64,000 nt of DNA from Pedobacter sp. MC2016-24 (GTDB lineage: Bacteria > Bacteroidota > Bacteroidia > Sphingobacteriales > Sphingobacteriaceae): NCBI RefSeq assembly GCF_015223055.1, contig NZ_JADFBX010000001.1, positions 62,001 to 126,000 of the forward strand, given 5' to 3'. The notes under the pieces were generated by a model. It was not told the DNA's origin. It did no database searches and worked only from the letters and a program-made list of their open reading frames with translations. How positions within the stretch are numbered: the first letter of the stretch is position 1; the number at the start of each line of letters is the position of its first letter. This document shows positions 1 to 9,628 of the stretch, in pieces. The translations under genes were made by a program, and so were the position numbers.

Positions 1-331
1 TGACCGTGTAAACCTGGCTGCAAAAGCACTAAACAACGGTGATCTGGAAGAATTTGGACGCTTGATGTATGCTTCGCATCAATCTTTAAGGGATTTATAT
101 GAAGTTAGCGGTGCTGAGTTAGATGCGGTAGTAGACTTTTGTTCCGACTATGAACATGTTATTGGTGCACGCATGACCGGTGCTGGATTTGGTGGTTGTG
201 CTATCGCCTTATTGAAAAAAGGAAAAGAAGAAGATTTTGCCAAGCAGCTTACTGATTTTTACGTAGCGCGTATTGGCTATCCGGCAGCCATCTATATCAG
301 TGAAATTGGCAATGGTGCTTCGGCAATTTAA
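1..331 (+). CDS. galK: Galactokinase, C-terminal part (5' truncated by window edge)
   Basis: The open frame enters from the left edge (first full codon at base 2) and encodes about 109 residues of a GHMP-family sugar kinase. Galactokinase phosphorylates galactose at C1 with ATP in the Leloir pathway, in the cytosol. The decisive motif is the third GHMP signature MTGAGFGGCAIAL, preceded by a helix LYEVSGAELDAVVDF that is typical of galactokinase rather than of mevalonate or homoserine kinases. The protein ends with the usual short C-terminal segment. The next gene on the same strand starts 15 bases downstream, so the two are probably co-transcribed. The N-terminal substrate-binding signature lies outside the window. 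Confidence 0.9.
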   Translation, partial: DRVNLAAKALNNGDLEEFGRLMYASHQSLRDLYEVSGAELDAVVDFCSDYEHVIGARMTGAGFGGCAIALLKKGKEEDFAKQLTDFYVARIGYPAAIYISEIGNGASAI

Positions 332-346
332 TTTTACTTTTGCAGC

Positions 347-877
347 ATGCAGAAATTAAAATTAGATGAGCTTAACCGTGTCAGTATAGCCGAATTTAAA
401 GAATCAGAAAAGCTACCTGTCGTAGTTGTGTTGGATAACGTGCGTAGCATGCACAACATTGGCTCTATTTTCAGAACTGCCGATGGTTTTGCTATTGAAC
501 AGATTTGCTTATGTGGCATTACCGCTCAACCTCCCCACCGGGAAATTGAGAAAACTGCGTTAGGTGCTACACAGTCGGTTGATTGGCAACACTTCCCGAC
601 CACGCTGGACGCCGTAGCAAGTTTAAGAACTGCAGGTTACGAGATTATAGCCATTGAACAGGCATCGGGTAGCACCATGTTAAATACTTACCAACCTGCT
701 GCGGGTAAAAAGTTTGCTTTAATTTTTGGTAATGAAGTAAACGGCGTTGATGAGGCGGTAATGGCAAAAATTGACAAATGTATTGAAATTCCACAGTTCG
801 GAACCAAGCATTCGTTCAACATCACCATATCAGCTGGAATTGTACTTTGGGATTTCTTTGCTAAATTGAGGTTGTAA
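347..877 (+). CDS. SpoU/TrmH-family RNA 2'-O-methyltransferase
   Basis: This 176-residue protein is a SPOUT-superfamily methyltransferase that would transfer a methyl group from S-adenosylmethionine to a ribose 2'-OH in tRNA or rRNA. The three SpoU motifs are visible: NIGSIFRTAD near residue 37 (motif 1), FGNEVNGV near 127 (motif 2) and IEIPQFGTKHSFNITISAGI near the C-terminus (motif 3), which forms the knotted cofactor site. There is no N-terminal substrate-binding extension, so this is a minimal form like TrmL/TrmH-type enzymes. The RNA target cannot be told from sequence. It lies 15 bases after galK and 11 bases before the next gene, suggesting one transcript. Confidence 0.88.
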   Translation: MQKLKLDELNRVSIAEFKESEKLPVVVVLDNVRSMHNIGSIFRTADGFAIEQICLCGITAQPPHREIEKTALGATQSVDWQHFPTTLDAVASLRTAGYEIIAIEQASGSTMLNTYQPAAGKKFALIFGNEVNGVDEAVMAKIDKCIEIPQFGTKHSFNITISAGIVLWDFFAKLRL

Positions 878-888
878 AACACATTGAT

Positions 889-1542
889 ATGGAAAATGGC
901 CTGTTAAAAAAAATGTATTTTAAACCTGGATTCAAAATTTTGGTTGTAAAAGGACCTGCAGATATTTCTACAATTTTAGGAGATGTTTCGGCCATCTCCA
1001 TTTTGCAGGATGAGTTGGACCTTTGCCAGGGATTTTTGGCTTTTGTTAAAAATAGTACGGAATTGTTACAGGTGCTTCAACAATATGGATCTGTATTCAA
1101 AGATCAGGTTGTCTGGATTGCTTATCCGAAAAAGACATCGGGCATTGCTACAGACCTTAAAATGGAGAAGTGGAAAGAATTGGAAGATTATGAATTAAGT
1201 CCATGTGGTTCTGCTTCTATCGATGATACCTGGACTGGCATTAGAATAAAACCCATTGATCAGGTTAAAGCTTCCGGAGTTGGAAATGCCCAGATTAAAA
1301 CCAATGACTTTGCAGAGTTTATCGATGTAGCGCGTAAGAAAGTGACTGTACCACCAGATCTGGCGCTTCTATTTTTGCAATACCCGCAGGCTGCTGCTTT
1401 TTTTCAAGGCCTGGCCTATTCCCATCAAAAAGAATATGTGTTATGGATTCTTACCGCAAAACAAGAAAAAACACGTACCAGCAGATTGCTCAAGACTATT
1501 GAATTGTTGCAGGTCAGTAAGAAAAATCCAACTGATAAATAA
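889..1542 (+). CDS. DUF3052-like / YdeI (OmpD-associated) family protein
   Basis: A 217-residue protein in two parts. Residues 5-125 resemble the DUF3052 fold seen in many small cytosolic proteins (KPGFKILVVKGP, then VWIAYPKKTSG and WTGIRIKP). Residues 140-215 match the YdeI/OmpD-associated domain (VTVPPDLALLFLQYP, then a helix ending in RTSRLLKTIELL). No enzymatic residues are recognisable and no biochemical role is established for this combination. The gene follows the methyltransferase by 11 bases and is closed by a strong hairpin at 1551-1572, so it ends the galK-side transcription unit. The name is by family recall only. Confidence 0.7.
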   Translation: MENGLLKKMYFKPGFKILVVKGPADISTILGDVSAISILQDELDLCQGFLAFVKNSTELLQVLQQYGSVFKDQVVWIAYPKKTSGIATDLKMEKWKELEDYELSPCGSASIDDTWTGIRIKPIDQVKASGVGNAQIKTNDFAEFIDVARKKVTVPPDLALLFLQYPQAAAFFQGLAYSHQKEYVLWILTAKQEKTRTSRLLKTIELLQVSKKNPTDK

Positions 1543-1550
1543 AAAAGAAA

Positions 1551-1572
1551 GCCCTGACAAATTTGTCAGGGC
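1551..1572. terminator. Bidirectional hairpin terminator between convergent genes
   Basis: A perfect 10-bp inverted repeat (GCCCTGACAA / TTGTCAGGGC) with a 2-base centre sits between the stop of the DUF3052/YdeI gene and the stop of gltD on the opposite strand. A-rich sequence precedes it and T-rich sequence follows, so it can act in both directions. Confidence 0.75.
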
Positions 1573-1599
1573 TTCTTCAATACATATACAAACTAGAAA

Positions 1600-3066
1600 C
1601 TAAGCGTATGGAATACCATCTTTAGATGGTAAACTACTGTGACCCATTAAATACTGGTCAACTTTACGCGCAGCCTCACGACCTTCAGATATCGCCCAAA
1701 CTACCAGCGACTGCCCGCGGCGCATATCACCGGCGGCAAATATTTTGGCAATGTTGGTTTGGTATTTACCTTCTTCAGCTTTTACATTCCCTCTGTTATC
1801 CAATTCAACACCCAATTTTTCAATTAATCCTTCTTTTTGAGGATGTAAGAAACCCATAGCCAGCAATACCAATTGACAAGGCAATTCTCTTTCTGTTTCT
1901 TTTTTCTCTTTAAAATTTAATGGTCTGCCTGTAGCATCGATTTCCCATTCCACATCAACTACGCGTAAAGCTTTCAGGTTTCCGTTCTCGTCCTTGATGA
2001 ATTCTTTGGTATTCACTCCCCAGCCACGCTCACAACCCTCTTCATGAGAAGAAGTTACTTTTAGCAACATCGGATAGGTAGGCCAGGGCATATTTGTAGT
2101 ACGGTTTGAAGCTGGCATAGGCATGATTTCAAACTGGGTTACAGATTTTGCTCCCTGACGATTTGAAGTACCGATACAATCCGATCCTGTATCACCACCA
2201 CCAATTACAATCACATCTTTACCGGTTGCCAAAATGGCTTCACCATCTACCGCAAAGTTTTTCACACGTTTGTTTTGCTGCTTTAAAAAGTCCATGGCAA
2301 AATGAACACCTTTAGCCTCACGGCCAGGGGCAGGTAAATCACGGGGAATGGTTGAACCGCCAGCCAGAACGATCGATTGGAAATCTCTGAGCAAGGTATT
2401 CAATTCTACGTTTACACCTACGTTGGCATTACATTTAAATACAACACCTTCTTTTTCCAATAGTGCGATTCTCCTGGTAACCACATCTTTTTGAAGTTTG
2501 AAATCGGGAATACCATAATTTAACAAACCTCCGGGAGTATCGTCACGTTCGTAAACAACAACCTCATGCCCTGCTTTATTTAATTGTGCAGCAGCAGCCA
2601 AACCTGCAGGTCCGGATCCGATTACGGCAACTTTTTTGCCAGTACGGATCAGGGGTTGCTCAGCTTTGATGTATCCTTTATTAAATGCGATTTCTATGAT
2701 GTGTTTTTCTATTTCTTCAATAGATACCGGCGATTTATTGATACCCAATACGCAAGCGGATTCGCAAGGCGCAGGGCAAATCCTTCCTGTAAATTCAGGA
2801 AAGTTATTGGTGCTCAATAAAATGGTCGATGCCAAATGCCAGTCGCCCTTATATACAGCTTCGTTAAATTCAGGGATCACATTTCCAAGCGGGCAACCCG
2901 ATTGGCAAAATGGAACGCCACAATCCATACACCTGGCAGCTTCTCTATTTACTTCTTCTATTTCAAAAGCTTGTACAAACTCATTATAGTGTTTTAAACG
3001 AGCTTTAGCATCTTCTTTTAAAGGAGCAGTTCTTTCGTACTCTAAAAATCCAGTTACTTTTCCCAT
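1600..3066 (-). CDS. gltD: Glutamate synthase (NADPH) small subunit
   Basis: The 488-residue beta subunit of glutamate synthase passes electrons from NADPH through FAD and Fe-S centres to the large subunit, which makes glutamate from glutamine and 2-oxoglutarate. Visible features are the N-terminal cysteine cluster (C46, C49, C54, C58, followed by CPAPCESAC) for [4Fe-4S] centres, an FAD-binding VIGSGPAGLAAAAQL near residue 150, and an NADPH-binding IVIGGGDTGSDC near residue 285. A C-terminal AAGDMRRGQSLVVWAI stretch is typical of this family. Length is normal. It follows gltB by 68 bases on the same strand, the usual gltBD operon order. Confidence 0.97.
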   Translation of the reverse strand: MGKVTGFLEYERTAPLKEDAKARLKHYNEFVQAFEIEEVNREAARCMDCGVPFCQSGCPLGNVIPEFNEAVYKGDWHLASTILLSTNNFPEFTGRICPAPCESACVLGINKSPVSIEEIEKHIIEIAFNKGYIKAEQPLIRTGKKVAVIGSGPAGLAAAAQLNKAGHEVVVYERDDTPGGLLNYGIPDFKLQKDVVTRRIALLEKEGVVFKCNANVGVNVELNTLLRDFQSIVLAGGSTIPRDLPAPGREAKGVHFAMDFLKQQNKRVKNFAVDGEAILATGKDVIVIGGGDTGSDCIGTSNRQGAKSVTQFEIMPMPASNRTTNMPWPTYPMLLKVTSSHEEGCERGWGVNTKEFIKDENGNLKALRVVDVEWEIDATGRPLNFKEKKETERELPCQLVLLAMGFLHPQKEGLIEKLGVELDNRGNVKAEEGKYQTNIAKIFAAGDMRRGQSLVVWAISEGREAARKVDQYLMGHSSLPSKDGIPYA

Positions 3067-3134
3067 TTTAAACTATTGTTGAATTATTTTTAGTCGTCAT
3101 TTTTTTCTTTTTTCTGGTGATCTGATGAGGCCGG

Positions 3135-6100
3135 TTAAACTTTAACTTTTTGAGCTCTTTTTGCCAACACTGCTTTGTATTCCTTAGGAAATACCTTAAT
3201 GAAATGTGCAGATTGTGTTGCCCAGTCATTCAGTATAAATTTAGCAACGGAGCTATCGGTCAATTGAATGTGTCGTTTCAACAACACGTTAATTCTCAGT
3301 TCGTCCTGTTCGTCAAGCGGATCCAGATCCACCATCTCTTTATTGCACTTGCTGGCAAAATCACCTTTAACGTTGTAAATCCAGGCAACACCACCGCTCA
3401 TACCTGCTGCAAAATTGCTTCCGGTATCACCCAAAATCAATACTTCACCGCCTGTCATGTACTCGCAACCGTGATCGCCTAATCCCTCTACTACCGCGGT
3501 AGCACCAGAGTTTCTAACTGCAAAACGCTCACCAGCCTGTCCCCTTACAAAAAGTTCACCTGAAGTAGCTCCGTATAAAGCAACGTTACCTATAATGATG
3601 TTTTGTTCAGGTACATATTTAATGGTACTCATCGGATAAATGGCAAGTCTGGCACCAGATAAACCTTTTCCAACATAATCATTTCCTTCACCTTCCAGCT
3701 GTAAAGAAATTCCTTTTGTTGCGAATGCGCCAAAACTTTGACCGGCAGAACCTTTGAACTTAAAGTTTATCGTGTCGTTTGGTAAACCCTGACTTTTATA
3801 GATTTTAGAAACCTCATTGGACAACATCGTCCCAATGGCACGATTGGTATTTTTAACATCAAATTCTTTGTATACCGGTTCTTTACTTGCTAAAGCAGGC
3901 TGTGCCGCTTTAATCAATTCGTGATCTAAAACCTCAGACAGTCCATGGTCTTGTTCTTCAGTCTGATATAAGCTCAGGCCATTGTCTGGTGCTTTAAATA
4001 AAATCGCCGAAAGATCCAGATCTTTTAATTTCCAGTCTGCTGCTTCAATTTTACGTACACTTAAGGCATCCGCTTGTCCAACCATTTCCTGGATAGTTCT
4101 GAAACCAAGTTCAGCCATGGTTTCCCTTAACTCTTCCGCAAGGAAATAGAATAAGTTCACCACATGATCGGCCTCTCCTGTAAATAGCTTTCTAAGGTTT
4201 GGATCTTGAGTGGCCACACCTACCGGACAAGTATTCAAGTGACACTTACGCATCATGATACAACCTGATGTTACCAAGGCCGCAGTAGCCACACCCCATT
4301 CTTCAGCACCCAGTAAAGTTGCAATTGCAATGTCTTTACCGGTTTTAAGCTGTCCGTCTGTTTGTAATACAACCCTGCTGCGCAAGCGGTTTTTAACTAA
4401 GGTCTGGTGCGCTTCAGCTAAACCAAGTTCCCAGGGTAAGCCTGCATGTTGGATAGAAGTTAAAGGTGAAGCACCTGTACCGCCATCAAAACCAGATACC
4501 AGAATTACATCGGCATGTGCTTTAGCTACACCTGCTGCAATCGTGCCTACACCAGCTTTAGAAACCAATTTCACATTGATTCTTGCGGCACGGTTGGCAT
4601 TCTTTAAATCAAAAATCAGCTGTGCTAAATCTTCAATCGAATAAATATCGTGGTGTGGCGGCGGAGAAATCAGACCAACGCCTGGTGTAGCATGACGAAC
4701 CTTTCCGATCCAGTCATCTACCTTTTCTCCTGGTAGCTGTCCGCCTTCACCCGGCTTAGCACCTTGTGCCATTTTAATCTGCAACTCATCAGCATTACTT
4801 AAATAGTAGCTGGTTACCCCAAAACGTGCTGAGGCGATCTGCTTAATTGCAGAGCGCATAGAGTCTCCGTTTGGCAGCGGTTCATATCTCAATTCATCCT
4901 CCCCACCTTCACCCGTATTGCTCTTTCCGCCAATGCGGTTCATAGCAATGGCTAAGGTTGAGTGTGCTTCATGAGAGATGGAACCGAAAGACATTGCGCC
5001 GGTAGCAAAGCGTTTTAAAATTCCTTCTATTGGCTCTACTTCATCCAGTGGTACAGACGGACGGTTGTAATTAAATTCAAACAAACCTCTGATGGTAAAG
5101 GCCTGATTGGTTTGTTCGTTAACCAGCTTAGAATACTGCTTGTAAACATTATAGTCTTTTTTACGCGTGGCATTCTGTAATAAGTGGATGGTTTGCGGGT
5201 TAAACAAGTGTTGTTCACCTTTGCGTTTCCATTTGTAATTTCCACCAGTCGGTAAAATCGGATCCGGGCGATTCGCCAGTTTAAATACACGGTTGTGCTT
5301 AATCAGTGCTTCTTTAGCAATTTCGTCCAGGCCCAGTCCACCAATTCTGGACACTGCGCCGGTAAAATAATTGTCTACTACATTTTTATGTAAGCCCAGT
5401 ATTTCAAATATTTGTGCACCATGGTACGATTGTAATGTTGATATACCCATTTTAGAGAATATCTTCAATAAACCGTTGTTGATGGCATATATATAATTCT
5501 GAATTAACTTTTCAGATTTAATAGTCAATTCTTGTTCAAAACCAGTAATGGTTTCTAAAGCCAGGTACGGATTTACTGCAGTGGCACCAAAGCCAATTAA
5601 ACATGCAAAATGGTGTACTTCCCAAACGTCGCCAGCCTCTACTACAATACCTACGGCACCTCTGTACCCCTTACGGATCAAGTGGTGGTGTACTGCAGAA
5701 ACCGCCAGTAAAGATGGGATTGCAGCATGCTCAGAATCTAAAGCCCGGTCAGACAGCACAATTACCTGGAAGCCGTCTTCCACAGCATCCACAGCATACC
5801 TGCAAAGTCTGTCTAAACCTTTAGCCATAGCTCCAGGTTTACCATCCGCTCTAAAATAGGTTTGCAATGTTTTAGACTGGAATACACCAGTGTCAATGCT
5901 TCTTAACTTTTCGAGTTCAACATTGGTTAGTATGGGATGCTTAATGCCCACACAGTGACATTGCATGGCGTTCTCTTCCAATAAATTCCCATTGTTACCC
6001 ATAAAACCAGCAAGGCTCATCACTACCTTTTCCCTGATCGGGTCAATTGGCGGGTTGGTTACCTGTGCAAATAGCTGTTTAAAGTAAGAAGACAAATGTT

Positions 6101-7643
6101 GTGGTTTTTGCGACAATACAGCCAATGGAATGTCTGTACCCATAGAACCTATCGGTTCTTTCCCATCTCGCGCCATTGGTTTCAGGATGAGGTCAATGTC
6201 CTCCCTGCTATAGCCAAATACTTGCTGATATTTATAGATAGATTCGTGTGACAGACCGCTGAATACCACTCTTGGATTAGAAAGCTCTTCCAATCTGATT
6301 TGGTATTGATTGATCCAGTCGGCATATGGCCTGCGGCCACAAACTTCGCGTTTGATCTCATCATCACTAATGATTCTACCCTGCTCCATGTCTACGACAA
6401 ACATTTTACCTGGGGTCAGTCTGCCTTTTTCAATAATTTTGCTTTGGTCCAATGCCAGAGCGCCAGCTTCAGAGGCCATAATTACATGGTCGTCTTCGGT
6501 AATGGCGTATCTTTGCGGGCGCAGCCCGTTTCTATCTAAAGTTGCACCAATTAAGTTACCGTCAGTAAATGAAACTGCTGCAGGTCCATCCCATGGTTCC
6601 ATTAATGTGGCGTGGAATTTATAAAATGCCTGTTTCAGTTCATCCATATCGTCGTTGCCATCCCATGCTTCAGGGATTAACATCATCAATACGTGTGGTA
6701 AAGAGCGGCCTGAGTGTAACAACAGCTCCACTACATTATCCAGACAACCGGAATCTGAGTTGGTCTCATCAATAACTGGTAACAATATGTTCAGTTCTTC
6801 TTGTGTAAAATAAGAAGAAGCGAATGATTTTACACTCGCACGGAACCAGTTCAGGTTACCTTGCAAAGTGTTGATTTCGCCATTATGGGCAATATATCTA
6901 AATGGTTGTGCCAGTCTCCATGAAGGAAAAGTGTTGGTGGCGAAACGAGAGTGAACCAAACCAAACGCCGAAACTACGCGTTTGTCGCTCAACTCTGTGA
7001 AGTACGAACGTACTTGCAAGGAAGTCAGCTGACCTTTATATACAATCGTTCTGGAAGAGAACGATGCAATATAAAACTCGCCGTTAATTCCTTTTACGGT
7101 ATTGTTGATGGTTTTGGATAAGTAATTTTTGAACACATATAATTTACGTTCAAAGTCGGCACCTGCCTTAATCTCAAAAGGACGGCCGATAAAAACCTGT
7201 TCCATCTCAGGCTCTACAGAAAGCGCCATACTACCAATACCTTCCGTATTGGTTTGTACTTTTCTAAAACCTAAAACTTCGAGTTTCAGTTTTTCAGCTG
7301 CTCTGTAAATAATTTCTCTACATTCTTCTCTTGCTTTTACATCCTTCGGTAAAAAAAGCATCCCCACACCATAGTCTCCCGATTCATTTAAGCTGAAGCC
7401 TATTTTAAGACATTCATCATATAGAAATTCGTGAGGTATTTGAATCATGATACCAGCACCATCGCCGGTATTGATTTCAGCTCCGCTGGCTCCGCGGTGA
7501 TCAAGATTTTCAAGAATGGTTATGGCGTCTGAAATAATTTGCTGCGACTTTCGGCCCTTGATGTGAGCAACAAATCCGATGCCGCAGGCATCATGTTCAA
7601 AACGCTGGTCGTATAACCCCTGGTTATCTTGTGTTAATTCCAT
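3135..7643 (-). CDS. gltB: Glutamate synthase large subunit
   Basis: The 1502-residue alpha subunit carries both active sites of glutamate synthase. The N-terminal class-II glutamine amidotransferase domain begins with the catalytic cysteine in HDACGIGFVAH (C20, exposed after removal of a 19-residue propeptide). The central domain and the FMN-binding synthase domain follow, with GEGGEDELRY and PGEGGQLPG loops, then the [3Fe-4S] cluster motif CIMMRKCHLNTCPVG. The C-terminal beta-helix (GXXGXXXG repeats such as GNVALYGATSGELFVRGQAGERF) completes the protein. Length is typical. It leads the gltBD operon. The upstream 390 bases have no convincing consensus promoter. Confidence 0.97.
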   Translation of the reverse strand: MELTQDNQGLYDQRFEHDACGIGFVAHIKGRKSQQIISDAITILENLDHRGASGAEINTGDGAGIMIQIPHEFLYDECLKIGFSLNESGDYGVGMLFLPKDVKAREECREIIYRAAEKLKLEVLGFRKVQTNTEGIGSMALSVEPEMEQVFIGRPFEIKAGADFERKLYVFKNYLSKTINNTVKGINGEFYIASFSSRTIVYKGQLTSLQVRSYFTELSDKRVVSAFGLVHSRFATNTFPSWRLAQPFRYIAHNGEINTLQGNLNWFRASVKSFASSYFTQEELNILLPVIDETNSDSGCLDNVVELLLHSGRSLPHVLMMLIPEAWDGNDDMDELKQAFYKFHATLMEPWDGPAAVSFTDGNLIGATLDRNGLRPQRYAITEDDHVIMASEAGALALDQSKIIEKGRLTPGKMFVVDMEQGRIISDDEIKREVCGRRPYADWINQYQIRLEELSNPRVVFSGLSHESIYKYQQVFGYSREDIDLILKPMARDGKEPIGSMGTDIPLAVLSQKPQHLSSYFKQLFAQVTNPPIDPIREKVVMSLAGFMGNNGNLLEENAMQCHCVGIKHPILTNVELEKLRSIDTGVFQSKTLQTYFRADGKPGAMAKGLDRLCRYAVDAVEDGFQVIVLSDRALDSEHAAIPSLLAVSAVHHHLIRKGYRGAVGIVVEAGDVWEVHHFACLIGFGATAVNPYLALETITGFEQELTIKSEKLIQNYIYAINNGLLKIFSKMGISTLQSYHGAQIFEILGLHKNVVDNYFTGAVSRIGGLGLDEIAKEALIKHNRVFKLANRPDPILPTGGNYKWKRKGEQHLFNPQTIHLLQNATRKKDYNVYKQYSKLVNEQTNQAFTIRGLFEFNYNRPSVPLDEVEPIEGILKRFATGAMSFGSISHEAHSTLAIAMNRIGGKSNTGEGGEDELRYEPLPNGDSMRSAIKQIASARFGVTSYYLSNADELQIKMAQGAKPGEGGQLPGEKVDDWIGKVRHATPGVGLISPPPHHDIYSIEDLAQLIFDLKNANRAARINVKLVSKAGVGTIAAGVAKAHADVILVSGFDGGTGASPLTSIQHAGLPWELGLAEAHQTLVKNRLRSRVVLQTDGQLKTGKDIAIATLLGAEEWGVATAALVTSGCIMMRKCHLNTCPVGVATQDPNLRKLFTGEADHVVNLFYFLAEELRETMAELGFRTIQEMVGQADALSVRKIEAADWKLKDLDLSAILFKAPDNGLSLYQTEEQDHGLSEVLDHELIKAAQPALASKEPVYKEFDVKNTNRAIGTMLSNEVSKIYKSQGLPNDTINFKFKGSAGQSFGAFATKGISLQLEGEGNDYVGKGLSGARLAIYPMSTIKYVPEQNIIIGNVALYGATSGELFVRGQAGERFAVRNSGATAVVEGLGDHGCEYMTGGEVLILGDTGSNFAAGMSGGVAWIYNVKGDFASKCNKEMVDLDPLDEQDELRINVLLKRHIQLTDSSVAKFILNDWATQSAHFIKVFPKEYKAVLAKRAQKVKV

Positions 7644-8000
7644 AAGTTTCGTTTAATAATAGTTTGGTATAGTGTATTTGAGACACTAAGATACGAATAA
7701 AAAATGATGAATTATAATATTCATATATTTTTTAGGAATTATACAACATATTGTAAACGATAAACGCTGATATTTGCAATTTCACAAATTACATCGATTG
7801 AAATTGTGAGATTCGTAATTCAATTATTTAGAATTATTTTGCATAAGGGCGATCCCATTCTGTATTGCCCATTTATTTTTCTTAAAAGACTGCCAATTCT
7901 GGTTTGTCAGAAGAAAAAAATATTTACACACTCAATCAATTTAACATCAGGTATTTAACTTTTTTCGGTGTAAAAAACCAAAATAAATGTGATTTTCTTT
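7644..8000. other. Intergenic region upstream of gltB and ffs
   Basis: About 360 AT-rich bases divide the gltB start (minus strand) from the SRP RNA promoter (plus strand). It must hold the gltBD promoter. A weak minus-strand -7-like TATCTTAG lies at 7687-7694 without a clear -33 partner. No conserved hairpin, riboswitch or ORF worth reporting was seen. Confidence 0.4.
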
Positions 8001-8030
8001 TTTGTAGTTTAAACTCTTTTGCTACTTTTG
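8001..8030 (+). promoter_or_regulatory. Bacteroidota-type promoter of the SRP RNA
   Basis: TTTG at 8001-8004 is followed after 18 bases by TACTTTTG at 8023-8030, matching the Bacteroidota primary sigma pattern TTTG-N18-21-TAnnTTTG. The RNA's terminal helix starts a few bases downstream at about 8035, which is where transcription would begin. Confidence 0.7.
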
Positions 8031-8034
8031 TGGC

Positions 8035-8131
8035 GGGCAAGTCTTTTACGATCAGCTCCTTTTGAACTCCCCCAGGGCGGGAACGAAGCAAGGGTAGAAG
8101 GTTGTAGCGGTGCGATAAAAGGTGCTTGCCC
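8035..8131 (+). ncRNA. ffs: Signal recognition particle RNA (4.5S-like)
   Basis: The RNA partner of Ffh, which targets nascent membrane proteins to FtsY and the translocon. The apical domain shows the conserved asymmetric-loop and tetraloop-like segment CCAGGGCGGGAACGAAGCAA followed by GGGTA, the hallmark of bacterial small SRP RNA. The ends pair: GGGCAAG (8035-8041) with CTTGCCC (8125-8131), continued by TCTTTTA with TAAAAGG. A T-run follows at once (8133-8138) as terminator, and a good promoter precedes. About 97 nt is the expected size for a bacterial 4.5S RNA. A 70-codon ORF on the opposite strand overlaps and is not considered real. Confidence 0.85.
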
Positions 8132-8272
8132 ATTTTTTCTTTTTCCATAAAGAAAAAATGGCAATTCGATTGATAATCTACATTTTTCTTAAAGAGCTCA
8201 ATCTAAATCCCTAATTTAGGCCATTATTTTAATTGACAAATACTCATTAACCAATTCCTAATATTAAACAAC

Positions 8273-8932
8273 ATGAAATTTTTCATTGACACAGCTAATC
8301 TTGATCAGATAAAAGAAGCACAAGACCTTGGTGTTTTAGACGGGGTGACAACCAACCCAAGTTTAATGGCTAAGGAAGGTATCACTGGCGACGAGAATGT
8401 AATCGCTCACTATAAAGCCATTTGCGCAATTGTAGATGATAATGTTAGTGCTGAGGTAATCTCGACTACTTATGATGAAATCATTAAAGAAGGTGAAGCG
8501 CTTGCTAAATTAGATCCAAAGATCGTTGTGAAAGTTCCGATGATTAAAGATGGCGTTAAAGCAATCAAATATTTATCATCAAAAGGCATTAGAACCAACT
8601 GTACCCTGATATTCTCTCCAGGTCAGGCTTTATTGGCTGCAAAAGCAGGAGCTTCTTATGTATCTCCGTTTCTAGGTCGTTTAGACGATATTTCTACCGA
8701 TGGTTTACAATTGATCGAAGATATCCGTTTGATCTTTGACAATTACGGTTATCCAACAGAAATCTTAGCTGCTTCAATCCGCGGACCATTGCATATTGTA
8801 AGTTGTGCAAAATTAGGCGCTGATGTAATCACAGCTCCATTGTCTGCTATTACTGCTTTATTGAAACATCCACTTACAGACAGCGGTTTGGCTACATTTT
8901 TAGCCGACCATGCTAAAGCGTCTGGAAAATAA
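8273..8932 (+). CDS. tal: Small-type transaldolase / fructose-6-phosphate aldolase family
   Basis: A 219-residue class-I aldolase of the short transaldolase subfamily (TalC/MipB/FSA type). It would move a dihydroxyacetone unit between sugar phosphates in the non-oxidative pentose phosphate pathway. The N-terminus [13 protein letters not shown], the [11 protein letters not shown] loop, and the Schiff-base lysine K87 in IVVKVPM are diagnostic, as is the late FLGRLDDI segment. Length is typical for the family. Whether it acts as transaldolase or as F6P aldolase cannot be decided from the residues I can read. It is a single-gene unit closed by the hairpin at 8940-8968. Confidence 0.92.
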   Translation: MKFFIDTANLDQIKEAQDLGVLDGVTTNPSLMAKEGITGDENVIAHYKAICAIVDDNVSAEVISTTYDEIIKEGEALAKLDPKIVVKVPMIKDGVKAIKYLSSKGIRTNCTLIFSPGQALLAAKAGASYVSPFLGRLDDISTDGLQLIEDIRLIFDNYGYPTEILAASIRGPLHIVSCAKLGADVITAPLSAITALLKHPLTDSGLATFLADHAKASGK

Positions 8933-8939
8933 TATTTTA

Positions 8940-8968
8940 TCTTCATCCCGCAAATTGCGGGATGAAGA
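8940..8968. terminator. Hairpin terminator between convergent tal and gmhB
   Basis: A 14-bp perfect inverted repeat (TCTTCATCCCGCAA / TTGCGGGATGAAGA) with a single central base separates the convergent tal and phosphatase genes. It can fold on either strand. Confidence 0.75.
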
Positions 8969-8979
8969 TTTCTATGCCT

Positions 8980-9510
8980 TTAATTTAAGGCCCCGGCTGT
9001 TGAATTTTGAAACTTATTGCCAGCCAATACAGATTTAACCAGGTTATAATCAATCTGTTCATCCGGAGCAATCAAAATCCCCCTCACTCCTGCTCCATTT
9101 GCAGCTTCAACGTCTCTCGGCTTATCTCCAATCATCACTGAAAGTTCAGGATCAATGTCATATGTAGCTATTGCCTCTAACAGCATCCCAGATTTTGGTT
9201 TGCGGCAATCGCAATCTCCGGAAACTGTTGGATGATGCTTGCAATAATAAGCATGCGTAATTTTTGCACCTTGTTCCTCAAATTTGAGTTTTAATAAATC
9301 ATGCATTTCAGCTAAAGTCTCTTCCGTATAACGGTTTTGAGCGATACCACCCTGGTTGGTGATGATGATGAGCATAAATCCCTCATCATATAATCTTTTT
9401 AAAGGTTCGATCTGATATTCCAGTATACTGAAATCTTCTACCTTAGTTATGTAATCATTCATTTCGTGATTAAGGACACCATCACGGTCTAGAAATACGG
9501 CTTTATTCAT
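8980..9510 (-). CDS. gmhB: D-glycero-D-manno-heptose 1,7-bisphosphate 7-phosphatase-like HAD hydrolase
   Basis: A 176-residue HAD-superfamily IIIA phosphatase of the GmhB/histidinol-phosphatase group. It would remove the C7 phosphate from heptose bisphosphate during LPS inner-core heptose synthesis. HAD motif I is FLDRDGVLN (nucleophile D8, acid D10), motif II is IIITNQGG, and motif IV is MIGDKPRDVEAA. The zinc-binding loop CKHHPTVSGDCDCRKP is characteristic of GmhB and separates it from other HAD phosphatases. Length fits. No heptose neighbours are present here, so the substrate is by family inference. Confidence 0.85.
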   Translation of the reverse strand: MNKAVFLDRDGVLNHEMNDYITKVEDFSILEYQIEPLKRLYDEGFMLIIITNQGGIAQNRYTEETLAEMHDLLKLKFEEQGAKITHAYYCKHHPTVSGDCDCRKPKSGMLLEAIATYDIDPELSVMIGDKPRDVEAANGAGVRGILIAPDEQIDYNLVKSVLAGNKFQNSTAGALN

Positions 9511-9628
9511 GCTTTAATTTTATGAAACAAATATGGTGATATAAAATTAGTATCGCCAGATTTGTAGGCTTTTCTTAAACAAATGACCGGGTAGGCTGTT
9601 GTTATCACAACAAACATATCCTAATCTT

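Noticed and set aside
4255..4644. Long plus-strand ORF across gltB
   Set aside because: Shadow of gltB; no homology pattern, many rare residue runs.
7936..8148. 70-codon minus-strand ORF
   Set aside because: It is the complement of the SRP RNA; the RNA's paired ends, motif, promoter and T-run explain the sequence better.
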